Positions 50,002 through 58,653 of a DNA stretch of 64,000 nucleotides are shown one piece after another (position 1 is the first letter of the stretch; every line of letters starts with the position of its first letter). Position numbers and translations under genes: made by a program. Origin of the DNA: Mycobacterium sp. URHB0044 (GTDB lineage Bacteria > Actinomycetota > Actinomycetes > Mycobacteriales > Mycobacteriaceae); assembly GCF_000620625.1 (NCBI RefSeq), contig NZ_JIAW01000001.1, positions 558,001 to 622,000 on the forward strand. Reading direction: 5' to 3'. A model generated the notes under the pieces. The model was not told the origin of the DNA, did no database searches, and saw only the letters and a program-made list of their open reading frames with translations.

Positions 50002-50424
50002 GTGGGATTGCAGCGACAGGTGGTGGACTACGCGCTCAAGCGGCGGTCCCTGCTGGCCGAGGTGTACTCGGGACGCACGGGTGTCTCGGAGGTCTGTGAC
50101 GCCAATCCCTACTTGCTGCGCGCAGCGAAGTTCCACGGCAAGCCCAGTACGGTGATGTGCCCGATCTGCCGGAAGGAACAACTCACGCTGGTGTCGTGGG
50201 TGTTCGGCGAGCACTTGGGCGCGGTCTCCGGATCGGCCCGCAGCAGCGAGGAATTGGTGATGCTGGCGACCCGCTTCGATGAATTCGCGGTACACGTGGT
50301 GGAGGTATGCCGAACCTGCGAGTGGAATCACCTGGTCAAGTCATATGTGCTCGGCGCTCCCCGACCTCCAAAGGCGCGCGGCACTCGGGCGGCGCGCTCT
50401 GGCGCGCGTACGGCCAGTGAATAG
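50002..50424 (+). CDS. DUF5318 zinc-ribbon-like protein (Rv0049-type)
   Basis: 140-aa protein, start GTG 50002 (VGLQRQVVDYALKRRSLL). Two CxxC pairs, CPIC and CRTC (about residues 51 and 103), probably bind zinc. The basic tail ends RSGARTASE. It overlaps the ponA1 start by 8 bp. It is always found beside ponA1 in mycobacteria; function unknown. Confidence 0.87.
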   Translation: MGLQRQVVDYALKRRSLLAEVYSGRTGVSEVCDANPYLLRAAKFHGKPSTVMCPICRKEQLTLVSWVFGEHLGAVSGSARSSEELVMLATRFDEFAVHVVEVCRTCEWNHLVKSYVLGAPRPPKARGTRAARSGARTASE

Positions 50425-52900
50425 CGAAGGGCGCCACAGCAGGTCAGCCGACGACGTCCAGGGCGGGCCCGTGGCTGGCGGTGTGAACGACGGCGCCGAC
50501 GGCCGTCCCGCTCCGCCGCCTCGCCACGACGCGGACCGTCGGCCGCCGAGGCCACCCACGCCGCCCGACGACCGCAGGACCATGGTGCTGCCTGCCGTTC
50601 CGCCGGCTGGTGATCCCCGGATGCGCGATCAGGTCGACGTCGTCAAGGCGGTCCTCGACGGCAAGCCGCCACCCAAGCAGCCCCCGTTCGGCCCGCCGCC
50701 CGGCCGTGGCGGGCCTCCTCCCGGCGGTGGACCGCCCAGTGGCGGACCGCCGGAGCCGCGCCCCGCCGGCACCAAGATCAACTGGAAGTGGGTGCGCCGC
50801 AGCCTGTACCTGGTCGCGGCCATGATGCTGGTGCTGCCCATCGTGACGTTCGCGATGGCGTACCTGATCGTCGACGTGCCCAAGCCCGGCGACATCCGCA
50901 CCGCTCAGGTGTCGACGATCCTCGCCAGCGACGGCAGTGAACTCGCCAAGATCGTTCCGCCAGAAGGCAATCGGGTCGACGTCGACATCGACCAGATCCC
51001 GGTGCATGTCCGCGACGCCGTGATGGCCGCCGAGGACCGCGACTTCTACACCAACCCCGGCTTCTCGTTCTCCGGGTTCGCCCGCGCGTTCAAGAACAAC
51101 ATCTTCGGTGGCGACCTGCAGGGCGGTTCGACGATCACCCAGCAGTACGTGAAGAACGCGTTGGTCGGTGACGCGCGCTCCGGTCTTGGCGGCGTGGTCC
51201 GCAAGGCCAAGGAACTGGTCATCTCGACGAAGATGTCGCGCCAGTGGTCCAAGGACGCGGTGCTGCAGTCGTACCTCAACATCATCTACTTCGGTCGCGG
51301 CGCCTACGGCATCTCCGCGGCGGCGAAGGCGTACTTCGACAAACCGGTCGAGCAGCTCACCGTCGCCGATGGCGCGCTGCTGGCCGCGCTGATCCAGCGG
51401 CCGTCGACGCTCGACCCGGCCGTCGACCCCGATGGCGCCGCCGAGCGGTGGAACTGGGTGCTCGACGGCATGGTCACCATGGGTGCGCTGTCGCCGTCCG
51501 ACCGTGCGGCGCAGGTCTTTCCGCCGACGGTGTCACCCGATCAGGCGCGCGCGCAGAATCAGACCACCGGGCCCAACGGGTTGATCGAACGGCAGGTCAC
51601 CAAGGAGCTGCTCGACCTGTTCGACATCGACGAGCAGACCCTGAACACCGAGGGGCTGCAGGTCACCACGACGATCGACCCCAAGGCGCAGAAGGCCGCC
51701 GAGGAGGCGGTGACGGAGAACCTGGAGGGCCAGGATCCGGACATGCGCTCGGCCGTCGTGTCGATCGACCCGCACTCCGGCGGGGTGAAGGCGTACTACG
51801 GCGGCACCGACGCCAACGGGTTCGACTTCGCGCAGGCCGGCCTGCCCGCCGGCTCGTCGTTCAAGGTGTTCGCGTTGGTGGCGGCGCTGCAGCAGGGCAT
51901 CGGGCTGGGCTATCAGGTCGACAGCTCGCCGGTCACGCTCAACGGCGTCACGATCACCAACGTCGAGGGTGAGGGCTGCGGCACCTGCAACGTCGCCGAG
52001 GCGCTGAAGCGGTCACTGAACACGGCGTACTACCGGCTGATGCTCAAGCTGAAGAACGGACCGTCCGACGTCGCCGACGCCGCGCACAAGGCCGGCATCG
52101 CCGAGAGCTTCCCCGGCGTGGAGCACACGCTGTCAGAGGACGGCAAGGGCGGCCCACCCAACAACGGAGTCGTGTTGGGCCAGTACCAGGTTCGCCCGAT
52201 CGACATGGCGTCCGCGTACGCCACGCTTGCCGCGTCGGGCGTGTACCACCGGCCGCACTTCGTGCAGAAGGTGGTCAACTCCGAGGGTCAGGTGCTGTTC
52301 GACGCGTCGACGCAGGACAACTCCGGTGAGCAGCGCATCGACAAGGCCGTCGCCGACAACGTGACCTCCGCGATGCTGCCGATCGCCGGCTGGTCGCGCG
52401 GCCACAACCTGGCGGGCGGGCGGCAGTCGGCGGCCAAGACGGGCACCGTCCAGCTCGGGGACACCGGCGACAACCGGGACGCCTGGATGGTCGGGTACAC
52501 CCCGTCGCTGTCGACGGCAGTGTGGGTCGGCACCACCGAGGGCACCAAGCCACTGCAGACGTCGGGTGGCGCGGCGGTCTACGGGTCCGGCCTGCCGTCC
52601 GACATCTGGAAGGCGACGATGGACGGCGCGCTCAAGGACACGGACAACGAGACCTTCCCGAAGCCGACCGAGATCGGCGGCTACGCAGGCCCTCCGGTGG
52701 TCGCGCCGCCACCGCCTCCGCCTCCGCCGCCGCCCTCTGAGACGGTGATCCAGCCGACGCTGGACATCGCGCCGGGCATCACGATCCCGTTCGGTCCACC
52801 GACCACCATCACGGCCCCTCCGCCTCCGCCGCCGGGCGTGCCCGTCGACCCGAACGCGGTTCCCACTCCGACCGCGACAGCGCCGCTTCCGCCGCCGTGA
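50417..52900 (+). CDS. ponA1: Bifunctional penicillin-binding protein PonA1
   Basis: 827-aa class A PBP, start GTG 50417 (VNSEGRHSRSADD). A proline-rich cytoplasmic tail precedes one membrane helix (SLYLVAAMMLVLPIVTFAMAY). Then come the GT51 transglycosylase (EDRDFYTNPGFSFSG; GGSTITQQYVKNAL) and the transpeptidase with SSFK (SxxK), SLN, and KTGT motifs. The C-terminus is proline-rich with three poly-Pro runs. It polymerises and cross-links peptidoglycan at the poles. The stop overlaps the next start as GTGA. Confidence 0.96.
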   Translation: MNSEGRHSRSADDVQGGPVAGGVNDGADGRPAPPPRHDADRRPPRPPTPPDDRRTMVLPAVPPAGDPRMRDQVDVVKAVLDGKPPPKQPPFGPPPGRGGPPPGGGPPSGGPPEPRPAGTKINWKWVRRSLYLVAAMMLVLPIVTFAMAYLIVDVPKPGDIRTAQVSTILASDGSELAKIVPPEGNRVDVDIDQIPVHVRDAVMAAEDRDFYTNPGFSFSGFARAFKNNIFGGDLQGGSTITQQYVKNALVGDARSGLGGVVRKAKELVISTKMSRQWSKDAVLQSYLNIIYFGRGAYGISAAAKAYFDKPVEQLTVADGALLAALIQRPSTLDPAVDPDGAAERWNWVLDGMVTMGALSPSDRAAQVFPPTVSPDQARAQNQTTGPNGLIERQVTKELLDLFDIDEQTLNTEGLQVTTTIDPKAQKAAEEAVTENLEGQDPDMRSAVVSIDPHSGGVKAYYGGTDANGFDFAQAGLPAGSSFKVFALVAALQQGIGLGYQVDSSPVTLNGVTITNVEGEGCGTCNVAEALKRSLNTAYYRLMLKLKNGPSDVADAAHKAGIAESFPGVEHTLSEDGKGGPPNNGVVLGQYQVRPIDMASAYATLAASGVYHRPHFVQKVVNSEGQVLFDASTQDNSGEQRIDKAVADNVTSAMLPIAGWSRGHNLAGGRQSAAKTGTVQLGDTGDNRDAWMVGYTPSLSTAVWVGTTEGTKPLQTSGGAAVYGSGLPSDIWKATMDGALKDTDNETFPKPTEIGGYAGPPVVAPPPPPPPPPPSETVIQPTLDIAPGITIPFGPPTTITAPPPPPPGVPVDPNAVPTPTATAPLPPP

Positions 52901-54570
52901 CGGGCGACGAGCCAAGTCGGGCAACGGTATCGCCGGAGCCCCTAGCAGCGACCGTATCGCCAGCTCCCCTGGCCGAAGACCTCCGCGGCGCGGACGACCG
53001 CGACCTGCCCAGCCGGACCGACGTGCTGGGTGCGGCGCTGTCCAATGTGATCGGCGGTCCGGTCGGCAAGCACGCGCTGATCGGACGTGCACGGTTCCTG
53101 ACGCCGCTGCGGGCGATGCTGCTCATCGCGCTGGTGTTCCTCGCGCTCGGCTACACGACGAAGGCGGCGTGCCTGCAGTCGACGGAGTCGGGCACCGCCG
53201 ATCAGCGGGTCGCGGTGTGGGAGAACCAGCGCGCGTATTACGAACTCTGCTACTCCGACACGGTGCCGCTGTACACGGCGGAGTTGTTGAGCCAGGGGAA
53301 GTTTCCGTACAAGTCGAGCTGGGTGGAGACCGACGGGAACGGTCTGCCTCGCACGCAGTACGACGGCAGCCCGGCGATCCGGTACATGGAGTATCCGGTG
53401 CTCACCGGTCTCTACCAGTACGTGTCGATGGCGCTGGCCAAGACCTACACCGCGTTGACCAAGCTGGTGGCCGTGCCGATCCTCGCCGAGGTGGTGATGT
53501 TCTTCAACATCGCGGCGTTCGGCCTTGCCCTGGCGTGGATGGCCACGGTGTGGGCGACGGCACGGTTGTCGGGCCGTCGGATCTGGGACGCGGCCGTGGT
53601 GGCGGGTTCGCCGGTGCTGATCTTTCAGATCTTCACCAACTTCGACGCCTTGGCGACGGCCGCGGCGGTCGGTGCGCTGCTGGCCTGGTCTCGGCGAAAA
53701 CCGGTGGTTGCCGGGGTGTTGATTGGCGTCGGCGTGGCACTCAAGCTGTATCCGCTGTTGCTGTTCGTACCGCTGCTGATCCTGGCGCTGCGCACGGGTC
53801 GGATGCGCGACGTGGGCAAGGCCGCGATCGCGACGGTGCTGACCTGGCTGGCGGTGAACCTGCCGGTGCTCGTCCTCTTCCCCCGGGGGTGGTCGGAGTT
53901 CTTCCGGCTCAACACTCGCCGCGGCGACGACATGGATTCGCTGTACAACGTGGTCAAGTCGTTCACCGGCTGGCGCGGGTTCGACCAGAACCTGGGGTTC
54001 TGGGAGCCGCCGACGATCCTCAACTCGGTCTCCGCGGTGCTGTTCGTATTGTGTTGTGGCGGCATCGCTTACGTCGCGCTCACCGCGTCTCGCCGGCCGC
54101 GCCTGGCGCAGCTGGCGTTCCTGGTGGTGGCCGCGTTCCTGCTGACCAACAAGGTGTGGAGTCCGCAGTACTCGCTGTGGCTGGTGCCGCTGGCGGCCCT
54201 GGCGTTGCCGCACCGGCGAATCCTGTTGGCATGGATGACGGTCGACGCGTTGGTGTGGATTCCCCGGATGCTGTACCTGTACGGCGAGCAGAAGATGGGG
54301 CTACCGGAGCAGTGGTTCACCACCACCGTCCTGGTGCGTGACGTCGCGGTGATGGCGTTGTGCGCGTTGGTGATTCGCCAGATCTACCGGCACGAACTGG
54401 ACCTGGTGCGCGATCACGGCCGGGTCGACGATCCGTCGGGCGGGGTGTTCGACGGCGCGGCCGACGACCCGCCGCGCTGGCTGCCGTCGTGGCTGCGGCC
54501 CGCCGACCAACGGCAGGTGCAGCGCCCGTCCCCGGCCGAACCCGAACGGGAGTTGACGTCGGCCTCCTGA
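52897..54570 (+). CDS. GT87/DUF2029-type polyprenol-phosphate glycosyltransferase-like membrane protein (Rv0051-type)
   Basis: 557-aa membrane protein, start GTG 52897. About ten to twelve hydrophobic segments are seen (from FLTPLRAMLLIALVFLALG). The lumenal-type loop after the first helix has YMEYPVLTGLYQYV, and NFDALATA and LLTNKVWSPQYSLWLVPL are typical of GT87. It is coupled to ponA1, suggesting a role in cell envelope glycan synthesis; the acceptor is unknown. Confidence 0.88.
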   Translation: MTGDEPSRATVSPEPLAATVSPAPLAEDLRGADDRDLPSRTDVLGAALSNVIGGPVGKHALIGRARFLTPLRAMLLIALVFLALGYTTKAACLQSTESGTADQRVAVWENQRAYYELCYSDTVPLYTAELLSQGKFPYKSSWVETDGNGLPRTQYDGSPAIRYMEYPVLTGLYQYVSMALAKTYTALTKLVAVPILAEVVMFFNIAAFGLALAWMATVWATARLSGRRIWDAAVVAGSPVLIFQIFTNFDALATAAAVGALLAWSRRKPVVAGVLIGVGVALKLYPLLLFVPLLILALRTGRMRDVGKAAIATVLTWLAVNLPVLVLFPRGWSEFFRLNTRRGDDMDSLYNVVKSFTGWRGFDQNLGFWEPPTILNSVSAVLFVLCCGGIAYVALTASRRPRLAQLAFLVVAAFLLTNKVWSPQYSLWLVPLAALALPHRRILLAWMTVDALVWIPRMLYLYGEQKMGLPEQWFTTTVLVRDVAVMALCALVIRQIYRHELDLVRDHGRVDDPSGGVFDGAADDPPRWLPSWLRPADQRQVQRPSPAEPERELTSAS

Positions 54571-54639
54571 GGCGACGATTTCGCTGGTGACGGCCTCTTC
54601 AGGTAGCCTGGGCCGGTTGCCGACGCAGGCGATACTCCT

Positions 54640-54658
54640 GCCACGGATTGTCCGTGGC
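54640..54658 (+). promoter_or_regulatory. Hairpin in rpsF leader
   Basis: GCCACGGA-TTG-TCCGTGGC forms an 8-bp stem 15 bases before the rpsF Shine-Dalgarno. rpsF leaders in many bacteria carry an S6:S18-binding motif for autoregulation; whether this hairpin is that motif cannot be decided by eye. Confidence 0.4.
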
Positions 54659-54690
54659 CGTACATGACCACAGGAGGTGATGAGGTTTCC

Positions 54691-54981
54691 ATGCGTCCAT
54701 ACGAAATCATGGTCATTCTTGACCCAACCCTCGACGAGCGGACTGTAGCCCCGTCGTTGGAGACGTTCCTGAACGTGATCCGCAAGGATGGCGGTTCCGT
54801 CGACAAGGTCGACATCTGGGGACGGCGCCGGCTGGCCTACGAGATCGCCAAGCACGGTGAGGGCATCTACGCCGTCATCGACGTGAAGGCCGAACCGGCC
54901 ACGGTGTCCGAGCTGGACCGTCAGCTCAGCCTGAACGAGTCCGTGCTGCGGACCAAGGTCATGCGGACCGACAAGCACTAG
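54691..54981 (+). CDS. rpsF: 30S ribosomal protein S6
   Basis: 96-aa bS6, start ATG 54691 ([16 protein letters not shown]) 9 bases after a near-perfect AGGAGGTGA. The upstream in-frame ATG 54664 is excluded because it lies before the ribosome-binding site. [16 protein letters not shown] is the rRNA-contact segment. First gene of rpsF-ssb-rpsR-rplI. Confidence 0.97.
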   Translation: MRPYEIMVILDPTLDERTVAPSLETFLNVIRKDGGSVDKVDIWGRRRLAYEIAKHGEGIYAVIDVKAEPATVSELDRQLSLNESVLRTKVMRTDKH

Positions 54982-55071
54982 TCACCAACGGCGCGTGCTC
55001 GTCGCAGCTGTTCCGTAGGCTCGCCTGCGACCGCTACTTCGAGTACGCCGAAAATCCTCAGGAGGATCCCC

Positions 55072-55581
55072 GTGGCTGGTGACACGATCATCACCGTCGT
55101 CGGAAATCTGACCGCCGACCCGGAACTGCGGTTCACGCCGTCCGGCGCCGCGGTCGCGAACTTCACCGTGGCCTCGACGCCACGGACGTTCGACCGTCAG
55201 ACCAATGAATGGAAGGACGGCGAAGCGCTGTTCCTCCGGTGCAACATCTGGCGCGAGGCGGCCGAGAACGTCGCCGAGAGCCTCACCCGCGGTGCGCGGG
55301 TGGTCGTCACCGGGCGGCTCAAGCAGCGTTCGTTCGAGACCCGCGAGGGCGAGAAGCGCACCGTCGTCGAGCTCGAGGTCGACGAGATCGGTCCGTCTCT
55401 GCGCTACGCCACGGCCAAGGTCAACAAGGCCAGCCGCGGCGGCGGCGGTGGCGGTGGCGGCGGGTTCGGTGGCGGCGGTGGCGGTGGTTCGCGTGCCGCG
55501 GAGCCGCCCAAGGACGATCCGTGGGGCAGCGCGCCTGCTTCCGGCTCGTTCAGCGGCGCCGACGAAGAACCCCCCTTCTGA
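55072..55581 (+). CDS. ssb: Single-stranded DNA-binding protein
   Basis: 169-aa SSB. The OB-fold domain is at residues 1-115 ([36 protein letters not shown]), followed by a glycine-rich linker of about 40 residues with two Gly runs. The conserved acidic tip is DEEPPF instead of the usual DDEPPF, still suited to bind repair partners. The start is GTG 55072 with AGGAGGA upstream. Confidence 0.97.
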   Translation: MAGDTIITVVGNLTADPELRFTPSGAAVANFTVASTPRTFDRQTNEWKDGEALFLRCNIWREAAENVAESLTRGARVVVTGRLKQRSFETREGEKRTVVELEVDEIGPSLRYATAKVNKASRGGGGGGGGGFGGGGGGGSRAAEPPKDDPWGSAPASGSFSGADEEPPF

Positions 55582-55614
55582 CAAACCATTTAGCGAAGCA
55601 AGGAAGAAAGACTC

Positions 55615-55878
55615 ATGCCAAAGACCAACACCAAGCGGCGGCCTGCGCCCGATAAGCCGGTCAAGACCCGCAAGTGCGTGTTCTGCTCCAAGAAGGGCAA
55701 GGGAGTGAACATTGACTACAAGGACACGGCGCTGCTGCGTACCTACATCAGTGAGCGCGGCAAGATCCGTGCCCGTCGGGTGACCGGCAACTGCGTGCAG
55801 CACCAGCGTGACATTGCGATCGCGGTGAAGAACGCCCGTGAGGTCGCGTTGCTCCCGTTCAGCTCGGCGACGCGTTAG
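55615..55878 (+). CDS. rpsR: 30S ribosomal protein S18
   Basis: 87-aa bS18 with [18 protein letters not shown]. The CxxC plus a later Cys (TGNC) marks the zinc-binding C+ form, used when zinc is plentiful; a cysteine-free paralogue usually lies elsewhere in mycobacterial genomes. It lies 33 bp after ssb with AAGGAAG upstream. Confidence 0.96.
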   Translation: MPKTNTKRRPAPDKPVKTRKCVFCSKKGKGVNIDYKDTALLRTYISERGKIRARRVTGNCVQHQRDIAIAVKNAREVALLPFSSATR

Positions 55879-55901
55879 ATCGAGACGGAAGAACAACAGA
55901 C

Positions 55902-56357
55902 ATGAAATTGATTCTCACCGCCGAGGTCGACCATTTGGGGTCGGCAGGCGACACCGTCGAAGTGAAGGACGGCTACGGCCGTAACTTCCTGCTCCCGCGC
56001 GGCCTGGCCATTGCCGCGTCCCGTGGCGCCGAGCGCCAGGCCGAGGAGATCCGCCGTGCACGCGAAATCAAGACCGTGCGCGACCTCGATCACGCCAAGG
56101 AACTGAAGACCGCGCTCGAAGGTCTCGGCTCCGTGCCGCTGGCCGTGCGTGCCTCCGCCGACGGCGGCAAGCTGTTCGGTTCGGTTACGCCGGCGGACGT
56201 CGTCGGGGCCATCAAGAAGGCCGGCGGCCCGAATCTCGACAAGCGGACCGTCCAGCTGCCCAAGGCGCACATCAAGTCGGTCGGGAACCACCCGGTCACC
56301 GTGCGGCTGAACGCCGACATCTCCGCCGAGGTGTCGCTGAGCGTGGTCGCCGAGTAG
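55902..56357 (+). CDS. rplI: 50S ribosomal protein L9
   Basis: 151-aa bL9 with N-terminal globular part ([36 protein letters not shown]), a long connecting helix and a C-terminal domain. Last gene of its operon; a strong terminator follows. Confidence 0.97.
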   Translation: MKLILTAEVDHLGSAGDTVEVKDGYGRNFLLPRGLAIAASRGAERQAEEIRRAREIKTVRDLDHAKELKTALEGLGSVPLAVRASADGGKLFGSVTPADVVGAIKKAGGPNLDKRTVQLPKAHIKSVGNHPVTVRLNADISAEVSLSVVAE

Positions 56358-56373
56358 TTTCTCCAGCGTCAAT

Positions 56374-56412
56374 ACGCCCGGGTGGAGGCTGATTCAGCCT
56401 TCACCCGGGCGT
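56374..56412 (+). terminator. Hairpin terminator of rpsF-rplI operon
   Basis: Stem of about 19 bp with one mismatch, left arm beginning ACGCCCGGGTG at 56374 and right arm ending CACCCGGGCGT at 56412. It starts 17 bp past the rplI stop and is followed by TGCTGT rather than a clean U-tract. Confidence 0.85.
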
Positions 56413-56839
56413 TGCTGTATGTGCTGGCGAACTTTGCCCCGAAATGGGTGCGCAGCGAAGCAACCTACTGTTAACCTCTAGGGCCATTCGGCGCAACACA
56501 ACACGCCCGAGATCGCAACCGGGACCGACACGCCGGGGCAATTAACATCCACAACCGCGGACACCTTCTATGGTGCTCTTATCTGCGGGGATGCACGAAA
56601 CGGCGCCGTTCATGCACAGGTTCTCCCCAACGCCTCAACATGGTCGAACAAGGCTATCCACACACCATCCACGAGTTGACTAACAGGCCCGTTTGGTGGC
56701 TCTCCCAGCAACGTCTAGCGTGAGCCGTCCGAGACAGTTCCGGCGCGCTCACAAGGGTGCTCGTCGGTGGGGCGATCTATCGTCGCGGGCAGCGGCGTCG
56801 AACGACTGTTCGACTATGGAATAGGGGAGGTGGAACGCG
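56413..56839. promoter_or_regulatory. Region upstream of dnaB
   Basis: 427 bp with no credible gene, comparatively AT-rich in places (GTTAACCTCTAG near 56470, CAATTAACATCC near 56540). A DnaA-box-like CTATCCACA lies at 56654-56662, one base off consensus, with CCATCCACG just after. The dnaB promoter must be here; GGGAGG precedes the TTG start. Confidence 0.6.
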
Positions 56840-58645
56840 TTGGCAGTCGTGGATGACCTCGGCCGTTCGGACATGGATTCGTCGCAGCCGAGTGAGGACT
56901 ACGGCCGTCAACCGCCGCAGGACATGGCCGCCGAGCAGTCCGTCCTCGGCGGCATGCTGCTCTCCAAGGACGCCATCGCCGACGTCCTGGAGCGGCTGCG
57001 GCCCGGCGACTTCTACCGGCCCGCGCACCAGAGCGTGTACGACGCGATCCTCGATCTCTACGGGCGCGGTGAGCCCGCCGACGCGATCACGGTCTCCGCC
57101 GAACTCGACCGGCGCGGCCTGCTGAAGCGCATCGGCGGCGCCCCCTATCTGCACACCCTGATCTCGACGGTGCCCACCGCGGCCAACGCCGGGTACTACG
57201 CCGGCATCGTCGCCGAGAAGGCGCTGCTGCGCCGGCTCGTGGAGGCCGGCACGCGCGTCGTGCAGTACGGCTACGCGGGCGCCGAGGGTGCCGACGTGGC
57301 GGACATCGTGGACCGCGCCCAGGCCGAGATCTACGACGTCACCGAGGCGCGCACCTCCGAGGACTACGTGCCCCTGGAGCAGCTGCTGCAGCCCACCATG
57401 GACGAGATCGACGCCATCGCGTCGCAGGGCGGCATCGCGCGTGGTGTGCCCACCGGGTTCGTCGAACTCGATGAGCTGACCAACGGACTGCACCCCGGGC
57501 AGATGATCGTGGTGGCGGCGCGGCCCGGTATGGGCAAGGCGCTCGCGCTCGACACGCCGCTGCCCACACCGACCGGCTGGACGACGATGGGCGACGTCGC
57601 CGTCGGTGACGAGCTGATCGGGGCCGACGGACGGCCGACGCGCGTCGTGGCGGCCACGGAGGTGATGGCCGGGCGGCCCTGCTACGAGGTGGAGTTCTCC
57701 GACGGCACGGTCATCGTCGCCGACGAACAGCACCAGTGGCCGACCGATGCGGGCATCCGGACGACGGCCGAATTGCGTTGCGGCGCAGACCGGCTCATCC
57801 CGGCCACGCTGCCCGCCCGGGCAGGGAGCAGGACGGCGCTGCTGGAACTCGGCGTGCACGTCGCCTGGGTGCGCGCCGTGGACAGCGTGCCGGTGCGCTG
57901 CGTGCAGGTCGACAACGAGTCGCACCTGTACCTGGCGGGGGAGGGCATGGTGCCGACGCACAACTCCACCCTCGGGTTGGACTTCCTGCGGTCGTGCTCG
58001 ATCAAGAACCAGTACGCGAGCGTCGTGTTCTCGCTGGAGATGAGCAAGACCGAGATCGTCATGCGACTGCTGTCGGCGGAGGCGAAGATCAAGCTCGCCG
58101 ACATGCGGTCGGGCCGGATGAGCGACGACGACTGGACGCGACTGGCGCGTCGCATGAGCGAGATCAGCGAGGCGCCGCTCTACATCGACGACTCGCCCAA
58201 CCTGACGATGATGGAGATTCGGGCCAAGGCCCGCCGATTGCACCAGAAGGCCGACCTGCGGCTCATCGTCATCGACTACCTGCAGCTGATGACGTCGGGC
58301 AAGAAGGTCGAGTCGCGTCAGCAGGAAGTGTCCGAGTTCTCCCGCCAGATCAAGCTGCTAGCAAAGGAACTTGGCGTTCCCGTGGTGGCGATGAGTCAGC
58401 TGAACCGCGGGCCTGAGCAAAGAACCGATAAGAAGCCAATGTTAGCTGATCTACGCGAATCGGGATCGATAGAACAGGACGCTGACATGGTAATTCTCTT
58501 GCACCGACCCGATGCCTTCGAACGAGATGACCCTCGCGGCGGTGAAGCTGACCTCATCATAGCAAAGCATCGCAGCGGTCCGACCAAGACCGTCACGGTC
58601 GCGCATCAGCTACATTTGTCGCGGTTTACGAACATGGCGCACTAG
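56840..58645 (+). CDS. dnaB: Replicative DNA helicase DnaB, intein-containing precursor with atypical 3' end
   Basis: 601-residue precursor; 459 residues after removal of the 142-residue intein. The start is TTG 56840 with GGGAGG 8-10 bases upstream. The N-terminal domain and linker are residues 1-205. Walker A is split: RPGMGK ends at residue 233, and the C-extein starts Ser376-TLGLDF. Then come SLEMSK, Walker B LRLIVIDYLQLM, and arginine-finger region KHRSGPTKT. The last ~95 codons (from 58358) have 41% A/T-ending codons by hand count, against 7% in the preceding 59. The protein sequence there remains ordinary mycobacterial DnaB. TAG is followed at once by GGAG for the next ORF. Confidence 0.97.
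   Translation: MAVVDDLGRSDMDSSQPSEDYGRQPPQDMAAEQSVLGGMLLSKDAIADVLERLRPGDFYRPAHQSVYDAILDLYGRGEPADAITVSAELDRRGLLKRIGGAPYLHTLISTVPTAANAGYYAGIVAEKALLRRLVEAGTRVVQYGYAGAEGADVADIVDRAQAEIYDVTEARTSEDYVPLEQLLQPTMDEIDAIASQGGIARGVPTGFVELDELTNGLHPGQMIVVAARPGMGKALALDTPLPTPTGWTTMGDVAVGDELIGADGRPTRVVAATEVMAGRPCYEVEFSDGTVIVADEQHQWPTDAGIRTTAELRCGADRLIPATLPARAGSRTALLELGVHVAWVRAVDSVPVRCVQVDNESHLYLAGEGMVPTHNSTLGLDFLRSCSIKNQYASVVFSLEMSKTEIVMRLLSAEAKIKLADMRSGRMSDDDWTRLARRMSEISEAPLYIDDSPNLTMMEIRAKARRLHQKADLRLIVIDYLQLMTSGKKVESRQQEVSEFSRQIKLLAKELGVPVVAMSQLNRGPEQRTDKKPMLADLRESGSIEQDADMVILLHRPDAFERDDPRGGEADLIIAKHRSGPTKTVTVAHQLHLSRFTNMAH
57539..57964 (+). other. Class-3-like mini-intein in DnaB Walker A (site a)
   Basis: Residues 234-375 of the precursor, 142 aa, between GMGK and Ser-Thr-Leu. 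It begins with Ala (ALALDTPLPT) instead of Cys/Ser and ends VPTHN. The class 3 marker set is complete: Trp67 (block B, QHQW), Cys121 (block F, RCVQVD) and Thr140 before HisAsn. No LAGLIDADG motif, so it has no endonuclease. Splicing is needed to build the ATP-binding loop. The M. smegmatis intein at this site is reported to be redox-sensitive. Confidence 0.95.
58358..58645 (+). other. Recoded 3' segment of dnaB covering intein site b
   Basis: Starting near CTA GCA (58358) and strongly from 58412, codons rare in this genome appear: AGA 58421, TTA 58442, CTA 58451 and 58610, ATA 58469 and 58559, several CGA, GCT and GAT. Hand count: 33 of the last 77 codons end in A or T. The amino-acid sequence stays typical. 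Site b, RESG/SIEQ, is at 58465/58466, so the DNA around the homing site differs from an ordinary mycobacterial allele. Confidence 0.85.
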
Positions 58646-58653
58646 GAGTTGCC

